Positions 56,483-64,000 of a stretch of 64,000 nucleotides of DNA are shown one piece after another (within the stretch, counting starts at the first letter, position 1; the number at the start of each line of letters is the position of its first letter). The translations under genes and the position numbers were made by a program. Location of the stretch: assembly GCA_022496805.1 (NCBI GenBank), contig CM040097.1, positions 18,900,072-18,964,071 on the forward strand, written 5' to 3'. The DNA comes from Pohlia nutans (lineage: Eukaryota > Streptophyta > Bryopsida > Bryales > Mniaceae). The notes under the pieces were generated by a model. It worked only from the letters and a program-made list of their open reading frames with translations, was not told the DNA's origin and searched no databases.

Positions 56483-58111
56483 TCAGTTTGACGTGTCCAT
56501 GTTGCCATCTTCAATGGCTAGAGTGTTGCCACTTTTCTCGTCCAAGGCTTGCATAGTACTAGCAAGTTGTCTTCTAAGGATTGTCATTTGCGCTGTGAGG
56601 CTTGATGATGACTTCTCCACTGCTTTCTCTGCGATTTGTTGTTGTTCACTGCGGAGTTCTTTCTTCATGGTAGAGATTTCTTCTCTAATTCCGACTATTT
56701 CTTTTATGATGTCATTTTGGGGTGTCTCTTTTGCGGAATTTCCTATTGCTTCTATGGTGTTTGCTAGGGCAGTGTTCACATCACTGAACCCTAGCCTTGT
56801 GAGTTCAGCAGCATTGGGAGGGTTTGCACCATCGAGACTCTTAGGATGTGCAGTAAACTCTACATGTTTGCCAAGAAGTTTTGCAGACTTCTTGACAAAC
56901 GTTTTGTACACTGTAGCATTGAGACATTGGATGTTGCATGAGCCTAAGTGTTTACCATTCTTCTCATCACGCTTGAAGAAGAAGCTCACTGCATTTCTTG
57001 GTCCCATGTAAGTTTCGATGCTTGCTTCTATTTCTTCAACACTCTTCGTTTTGTTGAGATTCTTGGCGATAAGGATGAGTGCGTTTTTCCTTGCAATGTC
57101 ATCCTTTGTGTTTGCACGATCCGCTAGTTTCCCCTCTAAGATCTCCTGGTTGTATGTGATTTTATGTTCTTTCATCTTTTGAGCTTGTTCGGGAGATGCA
57201 GCTACTACCCAAGCAAAGAGGTTTTCTTTCTTTTTTTGAACATTTGTTATCTCATACTCCATCCCTCTTTTGAAACTCTCCACTAGTATTTTCTCATAGA
57301 GTTCGTACCATTCCTTGTGCTCTAGTTCTGCACTTGTTACTTTGACTGACAAGAGGTTGTTCAAAGCAAGAGAGTCGTAAGTTTTACAAATTTTTCCTCT
57401 CTTGAACTTCTCATTGTCAAGTTGGAGGATGAATGGTCTTAATCCTTGGAGAAGGCCCATTCCATCAATTTCGGGGTTTTTCAAGTGCAACTTGATAACC
57501 CCGCTCCACTTAGTGGATTTGTGGTAGCACATGATGGCAATGGGTTCCCCAATGATATCCCCAAGCATAATGTTCATTTCTTTGAGTCTCTCCTCTACTA
57601 ATGACATTATAATTTCTTTTTCCCATTCCTTTTCCTCCATCTCGAAGATGATGGCGATTTGGTAATCAAAGGAGAAACCATACTTATCAACCTCAACATC
57701 AGATGGAATCTGTGTGAGGTTGAAGTGTTGGCCATCCTTGCCATCCTCCCGAGAGTTGGGCCATTCCTCTTGTATGACAAACGGGAAGGAAATTGATGTT
57801 GATTGACATTCCTTAGCTTCCTTTTCTCTCATCCCGTTCTTAACAAGCGTTGCTACAGGTTCATTACTATCCATGGGGTAACCTTTTCCACGATTCGTCC
57901 AATTCATAGCTTGGTACCCAAGCCAAAAGGGAGGGCGTTTCAAACCGGGGTTTGATTTGCCCTTAGCCTTCTTTTGGCTTGAAGCACCTTGAGTAGAAGA
58001 AGAATTACGTTTTTGAGTTACAAACATTTCGGTATCCGTGTCATTATCTAAAGCTGTAAGTTTGTCTTTGTATCTCTGAGATGATGTGGAGCTCGTGGGT
58101 CGTTGAGACAT
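56483..58111 (-). CDS. LINE ORF1 protein, RRM-like with coiled coil
   Basis: A 542-residue protein; I chose the Met at 58111 (MSQRPTSSTS) because the clearly protein-like part starts there. The N-terminus is basic and Ser-rich (QKKAKGKSNPGLKRP, 46-60). The middle has mixed alpha/beta character. Residues about 341-426 resemble an RNA-recognition motif (ALILIAKNL as RNP2-like; GSCNIQCLN as RNP1-like). A Gln/Glu/Lys-rich helix at about 465-525 is a probable coiled coil for multimerisation. The expected role is to bind LINE RNA as a ribonucleoprotein. No CCHC knuckle is visible. Codon use is balanced, unlike the A/C-biased ORF2. The frame stays open far upstream, so a longer protein is possible. 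Confidence 0.82.
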   Translation of the reverse strand: MSQRPTSSTSSQRYKDKLTALDNDTDTEMFVTQKRNSSSTQGASSQKKAKGKSNPGLKRPPFWLGYQAMNWTNRGKGYPMDSNEPVATLVKNGMREKEAKECQSTSISFPFVIQEEWPNSREDGKDGQHFNLTQIPSDVEVDKYGFSFDYQIAIIFEMEEKEWEKEIIMSLVEERLKEMNIMLGDIIGEPIAIMCYHKSTKWSGVIKLHLKNPEIDGMGLLQGLRPFILQLDNEKFKRGKICKTYDSLALNNLLSVKVTSAELEHKEWYELYEKILVESFKRGMEYEITNVQKKKENLFAWVVAASPEQAQKMKEHKITYNQEILEGKLADRANTKDDIARKNALILIAKNLNKTKSVEEIEASIETYMGPRNAVSFFFKRDEKNGKHLGSCNIQCLNATVYKTFVKKSAKLLGKHVEFTAHPKSLDGANPPNAAELTRLGFSDVNTALANTIEAIGNSAKETPQNDIIKEIVGIREEISTMKKELRSEQQQIAEKAVEKSSSSLTAQMTILRRQLASTMQALDEKSGNTLAIEDGNMDTSN

Positions 58112-61100
58112 GCTGAAAATGAAAAAGTTTTGTGTTAAAATGCTATGGTTTTTATGAGAAGTAGAATTTCTCCTTTTAATCTCATGATTTACTCCTCCCC
58201 ACAACTTAATTTGTGGGGCCGAGTGGAGCATAATCATTGAGAAGGAGGTAGAAGTATTGTAAATGGATTTAAGTGTGGTAATTTTTTTAAAGTGATCAAT
58301 GTCATATAAAGCATACATACAAGAATGGTTGTTACGAATCATACTATACATATTAAAAGTCTGGTTATTTAGAGTTTTGTCTAATACCATCCAAACATTC
58401 AAACTCGGAGGGTTAACATGGACATACATTTCTTTCTTCCAATAATATGTCCACACCTTAAGAGTGTGAGCATAACTAAAGGCTAAAAGGTTTACAATTA
58501 TATCATAATTGTAGCAATTGACGTTTAAATAGTTATGCAAACAGAACGTACATAGATAATGCAAACAAAGGGTTTTAGAGAGATTGGTCATGCAAGAAAT
58601 ACTCATGCACACCAAGGCCTTATCCTCTTTCAAGTGATTAGGGAGACACATGGTACGGCTTGCATAATAAGCCTGGTAATTTTGAGCATAGTAATTCAAT
58701 GAACTAACATGGTTACTGCAGGTCCTAAGATGAGAGTTAGTAGAGGGAGGAGAACCTTGCGTGCTAGTTGTTGATGGCTGCGTGGACGGTCTGTTGAGGT
58801 GCCTCCCTGCTTCAGAACTTCGAAAAGTGCTCCTTCTTCTCTTTACTGTGATTTTCCTTGGGCTGGCTGAATGTTGATGCGACGTCCCTTCTTCAGTTGG
58901 CTCCGCAGTACTGCTCCAGTTGCGTGTTGTGACCAAGATTGTAGCTCCAGTGTGGGTATCACTAATTACAAACTTCAGAGAGGGAGGAATCTGTCTACTG
59001 CGTGTGTGCTGTGGGGGGATAGAGAAGAAATGAGGGGAGGACAGGATAGACGTTGGGAGGCAAGAAACAAAATGATCAATGTTTAGGTATCTTAACTCAT
59101 GTAGCAGGGAGAAGGAGCACAGGCTATCAATGGGCTGGGAGGTGGCAGCTACAATAGTTTGGCAGAGAACGGCAAAGCTGTGGAGACTGGAAGAAGAGTG
59201 GAGCAGAGAACTCACGAGGGGAGCAAGAAGATGAAATGAGGGTGTGAACCTGTGCTGCTTAAGTATGTGGTGGTGCGGCTTGTGTCTGTTGGATGTAATT
59301 TTGAGGCAGCTGGTGTTTACCGTGTCGAATTTTGTCTTTACGGTAATTCTATCTTTGCCTCGAGCGTCGTTTTCCTCCACATGTGGTTCGCATGGGGGGC
59401 GATCATGTGGGCCTTCGTGGACTTTGGCCGAATTGCGGGCGAACTTGGTCAAATTGCTGTAGCCCTTCCAGTTGTCGCCGGAGTCATGGCATTGGCGGTC
59501 GTATAATTTTGGTGATTTTCGTGGGAGGACTGGAGGGTTTTTTGGCGTTTCCTCTTGTCTCACTCGCACGATCTTCATGCGCACGATCTGCCTGTTTGTA
59601 TTTGGCCGATTTGTTGGAGCCAACGACTTTGAGCATGACGCCGAGCTGCGTACGCAACTGCAGAGAGTGCCTCTGCCGCAGCTTCTAGGGTAATTGGCGG
59701 GGAAGCGTTTGTACCTGTGACTCTTTCTTAGGGGGCGGTTGGCTGACCTTTCGAGGCGATGTGGGGGCGCGGAGATATCCACGTTGTGCTCGCTAAGGCC
59801 GCGGATGGGGTTGAGGTGTCGCAGCGAGGGCTGCGGGAGGTCGTCGACGTAACGCAGCAAAGGCCGCGGAAGGGGTTGCAGCAGTGTTGATTTCTCTTCC
59901 TTGGGGTTATTTCTTCTCAGCCTGCTTGGAGCCGGCTGCTGTCTCAATGCAGTCAATGGCGTGTGCTCACGTTGCGTCTCCAGCGAGCAGAGCTTCAGGC
60001 GCATTCGGGAGAGTTCAGGGCTGGTGATTCTGCTGCGATCGGGAGAGTTCGCAGCTGGCGACTTTGAGCGGTGCTGGCCACTCCGAGCGTTTGACGATTC
60101 TGGCTGGCGACTCCGAGTGGCTGAATCTGGGTTAGTTTTCTTCAGGTTGTGGCCGACAGCATTTGAGCAGGCTCTGAAGTTTTTGTTGGAGAAGGTCATT
60201 CGGAGCTGCGGGGACTGCATCTTCTGTACTCCGAAATAGAATTGGGGTTTGGCCGTGCAGGAGAGTGTGGGCCTTCGGAAATTAACCCCTAATTGCTGGT
60301 ACTTTCTCTTGTCTCTGTGCTCAGTGCTTGTGTTGATACGGTGTTGAATTATTGGGCTAGGGGCTGTCCGGTGCGATTCTAGGGTTTGTTGGTGCTGTCC
60401 CAAGCAGTATCCAACGATACAGTTATTATGCAGCTTGTTTGTTGGCATGGACTTCCATAGCAGAGAGTAGTAAGCATGCATGTAAATTTGCGTTCCATGC
60501 TTCTGTCCTGACAATCTGTTTTGAATTTGCTTCATGTCGGTGTGGCTGACAACAGCATCGTCCAGTTGCTGCAGCAGCAAGCTTTGTTCTGTTGTCAATT
60601 GGCGGATCTGTTGATTGGTGACGAATCTTGCAGGTATGCTTGCTTGCTCTAGCTTCTTCCTTTGCTGCTTGCGCGTTTTGTTGAAGCTCTGTTGTTTCCT
60701 GTCGCAAGGCTCCGTTTTGTACTGCATTCGTGCTCCCACAGCGCTTTCTTGGGCTTGCATTCTTGCTCCATCCGAGGTGAGTGTTGTCGTTTGCGATGCG
60801 ATACAGCTACTATCTTCGCATTTCGAAGCTGTCCAGCCGTAAGTTTTGATGGTGCTTTGTCGATGCTGTCCATTGTCTACCTGTTTGTACAGAAAGCAAT
60901 CAACAATAAGAAAAGAGATATTTGAAAGGTTTTGATTGCTTACCTGTGTTTGCAGGCAATGCAGACTTGGATTTGGGTTGTTGCAAATGCGGTTGGCGCT
61001 TCCTCTGATTTTGGGCAAGCCGTTCGGCTTTGTTGGATTCTCCTGCTGGGGTTCGAAGTTCTTGGTGCTAGTAGCTTTGTCCTGTTGATGGAATGGTGTT

Positions 61101-61498
61101 TGAAGGTACTGCTTGGGACCACAGATCTTTGTCATATTTAGCAAGGAGTTAGCTCTAGAAGTACGGCAAGCAGTGGTAAACGAGTGCAGATCTAGATCTA
61201 GATGATGTGCAGTAGTGTTTATACGTTCTAAAGCATGAAACCTCAAGCAATGGGTGTAACTCAGCATGTACAACATAATGGAGAGAAAGGCAAGCGTGAA
61301 ACGGAAGCTTGATTTTGGTTCAGTCATTGTTGATCTGTTGGCTGCGGTGTGGAGAGAGAGAGGGCATGGTGAGGATGTTATGAGGAGGAGTAGTGCATAC
61401 TGTGCCGTTGGAGCTATCCACAGAACTAGAGGCAGCCCAGCCTGCCTCTTACACAAGTGACCTTTAGATCTGCAAATGCTCGGTGTGGTGCCAACGAT
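58112..61498 (-). other. Long in-frame open region upstream of LINE ORF1
   Basis: The ORF1 frame has no stop from 58112 up to about 61498, some 1,130 codons. The implied sequence is Ser/Thr/Pro/Gln/Arg-rich and low in recognisable domains. It includes several Met codons and at least one GT...AG pair that would remove a short in-frame piece (cacag|gtaagc near 60953 to aaacag near 60883). It could be an N-terminal extension of ORF1, a spliced 5' leader, or host sequence fused by chance. The lack of stops is unlikely at random in DNA of this composition. Confidence 0.5.
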
Positions 61499-61782
61499 TC
61501 ACCACTCGGCGAGATCCAACTCTTCTGCGCCGTGCACGATCTGATCTTGCGCACTTTCTCCATGTTTGTTCTTGCAGCCCAGCCTGCTTGTCTGTGTATA
61601 GCTTTACCTGCACATTCTACAATACATCCTCACTCACAACCTTCCTGCACAAGCAGCAGAGCTGCCATCCTCCTCTCAGCCCCTCCACACCGCACATCGC
61701 GGAGCTCAGCACGCCATCCTTCCTCTCGTCTTCCGCTCTACTTTTCCTTGAGGCTCACAGACTACAGGTAAGTAATAATACT

Positions 61783-62415
61783 TTAACCCTTAAACGTCCA
61801 ATGGGGATAGTATATACATTGTCATATAATTGAGATTTTTTACCAACCCCTTGAATTCAGATCTTAACCCTTAAACGTCAAGAGGGCCTGGGCGGGGCAG
61901 CTCGAAAGGAATCTAAATTTTTGGAGGAGGAAAATTTATTTATTTATTTATTTATTTATTTTATTTTATTTGGTTTTTTGGAAAAACGGCTCTGCTGGCC
62001 AGCATTATTGCGGCACTGTAGCACTGCGGCACTTTTCAGAAAACGACCTCAACTGCCCCAACCTCAACTCCTGTTCATTTTGATAACTTCGATTGCTTGC
62101 CAATGTTTCTACAATCTCCCAAATGAGGCGCAAATCTGGAATTTAGATCGCTTTTTCAGTAGCTTTCCAACGCACCAATCCACGCTTGATTTGGTTGAAA
62201 AAATCTACTTTTTTTCTTGATTTTTCTCCTTTAAATAAGCCCATGGGGCTTACTTTGACGTTTAAGGGTTAAGAGCTCATTAGAACCGCATTGATCTAAA
62301 TTACAACTTCTCTTCTGAACTCAAACCCATTAAAGGTGTGAATCCATTCCAAATACAAACAAAATACACCGTCTTCTACTGGCCGCCACGGCATGTTCAG
62401 ACGTTTAGGGGTTAA
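61783..62415. mobile_element. TTAA-bounded element, family zeta, interrupted
   Basis: Outer ends are TTAACCCTTAAACGTCCAAT and cagacgtttAGGGGTTAA. The two parts (61783-61867 and 62269-62415) together match 36341-36576 in reverse, and the element at 61864-62272 sits between them. Confidence 0.85.
61864..62272. mobile_element. TTAA-bounded element, family epsilon, nested
   Basis: TTAACCCTTAAACGTCAAG at the left and actttgacgtttaaGGGTTAA at the right bound 409 bp. It is the inverted sister of 28974-29363. TTAA is present on both sides while the empty site has one. Confidence 0.88.
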
Positions 62416-62800
62416 ACCCAAGAATGTTATGGTGCATGGCTATCCAATAGAAAATGGGCAACCCGAATAAAAGAATTCCTTGATCATTGTGTCACTTTTT
62501 TTGTCCCTCCATTGACAATGGTTTATAACTTTCCTACTTCATTCCTTGAAAAATGAAAAAAAGAAGGTTGCACTCAATACACTACATGAATGGAAATCAC
62601 ATGATGCACTACAAATCACATGATGAATGAAAAGAAAAAGTAGCTGAATGCTACTGAATGTTATGTTGCCTAAGTACTTATTGTCAGATTTTACCCCAAA
62701 TTTACTTTTACGGCTTGTTTTTACTGTCAAGTCGTGTAACTCCTGGCTGAAAATGACGAGACAGAGACAATAAATAAATAAATAAATAAATCTGCCTCCA
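62416..62800. mobile_element. AACATTC-ended element plus dispersed repeat
   Basis: From about 62433 to 62668 an element starts agaatgttatggtgcatggc and ends gctactgaatgttatgtt; its interior matches part of 19915-20128 in reverse. From about 62690 to 62790 a decayed copy of the gcagagactac repeat ends in an (aaat)n run. Confidence 0.55.
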
Positions 62801-64000
62801 GGGCCCTTCACTCCGCAGACAAAAGGACCTTCGCGGGTCTTAAATCACGGCTCCACCCACCCGGCCCGCGCCGTTCCTCGTCGTCCCCCTCCGGCCATGG
62901 CCGGCCATGTCCGTTGGTCCTGCGTCGTGGAAATCTTTGTCTCTGGCTATGGCGATGGATCGATTGTTGCGTCGTCCAGTTTTCCCGATTGTAAAATATC
63001 CATTTCTTGCACGCCACTCATCGTGATGGAGCATCGCTGGTGACTCAAGCGACAAGCAACCGATTCCTGGTTTTAAAAATATTTTTTCTCTCGTTCATTT
63101 TTCTCTAGGTAGGTAAGTTTTTGTTCTGTTTTTTTTCATTCTCGGATTTTTCTAAGTTGTTTTTTCCGTCAGTCCTCGATTGCAAAGGATTCGTGTCATG
63201 CCTTTAGTGCGGACGACCGTGCATCTTTGTATTGAATGCGTTCCGTTCAGTCAAGAGTCAAGGCTGCACAGAAGAGAGGGAGACGATGAAACGAGACCCT
63301 GCGTTACATTTCACATGGAAGACATTTCGAGTGGCAGTTGAGTCGTCGTTGTCGTCCGCGAGGGTTTTAGGCTCTGTAGGTTGTTGAATTCTCGTTCTTG
63401 CTCATACTTTTATTGGATTATTACGTTTTGAGGGAGGTAAGTGTTGTGAAGGCAGTGAGAGAGGGAATAATCTAGACCTGGAGTGCATTTAGCGTTTGTC
63501 TGTACTGTAGTGTCATTTCTACCGACACAGTAAATGTTTGTACATGTCTTTCTGTTGAGTTTGGAGTATAGCTTTCAGCTTCGGTGCTGTGTCTTTTATT
63601 TAGCCCTAAGTTGGATGCTGAATATCTTGAAGGTTGCCGATGCAATTCTAGGTTTCTCTAGGTTTCTGGCCATCCTTATTCTTACCAAACACGCAACCCG
63701 AACCACGAACAGGCGTAGCAGAGGAGTCTTGATTGTTTGTGCAAAGGGGAGCGAGGATCGGGCCGTGATCGACCTTGTGTCTTAAGAAGCTTGTAAGCTT
63801 ACTGAACTGAATTCTTTTATTGAATTTGTCGAAGGTGGCAAATAGTTGGTACTTAAATTGTTGCTGTGTAAATTTTGTGTTAGATGCGCGAAGGGTCTAT
63901 GCTCATCACATTTGTTAGTGAATTATCTGCTGGGAAAGGCCTCTTTAGTTCAGTTACTGAGAATGCTCAGAGTATGTTCTGTGTGTGCGTGGTTGCTCAT
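62801..64000 (+). promoter_or_regulatory. Probable promoter/5' leader of a gene beyond the window
   Basis: Composition turns GC-rich at about 62800-63060 and stays gene-like to the end. Several cag|gtaagt-like or aggtaagt donors (near 63113 and 63437) suggest leader introns on the plus strand. Short frames (for example 63534-63785) match nothing I know. No coding exon can be assigned; this is an inference from composition. Confidence 0.35.

Larger units (their letters stand above)
48700..61500 (-). mobile_element. Giant two-ORF LINE, RandI/Dualen-like
   Basis: A non-LTR retrotransposon of about 12.8 kb; both outer ends are uncertain. In transcription order: a long 5' region (61500-58112), ORF1 (58111-56483), a low-complexity spacer of 695 bp, ORF2 (55787-48777), then a 3' tail rich in A and C. 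Both ORFs are uninterrupted, which suggests recent activity. ORF2 combines an apurinic-type endonuclease, reverse transcriptase, RNase H and a C-terminal PD-(D/E)XK-like domain. This pairing of two endonucleases is described for RandI/Dualen elements of green algae. The size is about double that of ordinary plant L1 elements. No long terminal repeats are present. I could not identify a target site duplication. Confidence 0.85.

Noticed and set aside
60282..60310. A TTAACCCCTAATTGC block as another TTAA element
   Set aside because: Only one end is present within the LINE 5' region and no matching inverse end was found nearby.
63534..63785. An 83-residue protein near the right edge
   Set aside because: Unrecognised sequence within a probable leader region, with no supporting splice structure.
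1..64000. CRISPR arrays, rRNA genes, bacterial defence systems or integrated virus genomes
   Set aside because: The tandem repeats here have irregular units without unique spacers. No rRNA, capsid or polymerase gene other than the LINE reverse transcriptase was seen. The spliced plant-type genes rule out a prokaryotic origin.

Overview
The window looks like nuclear DNA of a photosynthetic streptophyte (charophyte alga, bryophyte or other early-diverging land plant; I cannot place it more closely). The reasons are a plastid-targeted GUN4 gene, a plant-type LRR receptor-like protein with a PSKR-style island, interstitial TTTAGGG telomere-type motifs in introns, small GT-AG exons in long AT-rich introns, and a very high load of repeats. 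No bacterial, organellar or viral block is visible.

Five spliced protein genes can be reconstructed. From left to right: GUN4 (minus strand, 3 exons, 4343-6140), regulator of Mg-chelatase; phosphomannomutase PMM (plus, 11 exons, 8258-15805); an SLC25A44-type mitochondrial carrier (minus, 5 exons, 16400-19213), convergent with PMM; an LRR receptor-like protein without kinase (plus, 4 coding exons, 36053-44207); and DPH5, the diphthamide methyltransferase (minus, 6 exons, 45005-47291), convergent with the LRR gene. DPH5 carries a 2-nt offset just after its conserved start. The five genes are unrelated housekeeping or receptor functions, not a pathway cluster. The last 1.2 kb (62.8-64.0 kb) looks like the promoter or leader of a gene that begins beyond the edge.

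The space between and inside these genes is mostly mobile DNA. At least two dozen short elements (0.15-1.1 kb) are bounded by TTAA followed by CCCCTAAA-like inverted ends. They fall into several sequence families, nest inside one another at TTAA sites and sit end to end sharing single TTAA tetranucleotides. This is the signature of non-autonomous piggyBac-superfamily elements; no transposase lies in the window. Other repeats are CACTA-like MITEs, a family with AACATT(C/T) ends, a 1.35-kb near-perfect fold-back hairpin (26540-27887), and several tandem arrays, two of which contain duplicated gene boundaries (the 3' end of GUN4 and the end of exon 1 of the carrier).

The right part (about 48.7-61.5 kb) is a very large intact-looking LINE on the minus strand. 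ORF1 (542 aa, RRM-like, coiled coil) is preceded by an uninterrupted in-frame stretch of about 1,115 codons. ORF2 (2336 aa) carries an APE endonuclease, reverse transcriptase, a methyltransferase-like segment, RNase H, a CCHC finger and a C-terminal PD-(D/E)XK-like domain. It therefore appears to be a dual-endonuclease element of the RandI/Dualen kind, and it is the most interesting object in the window.
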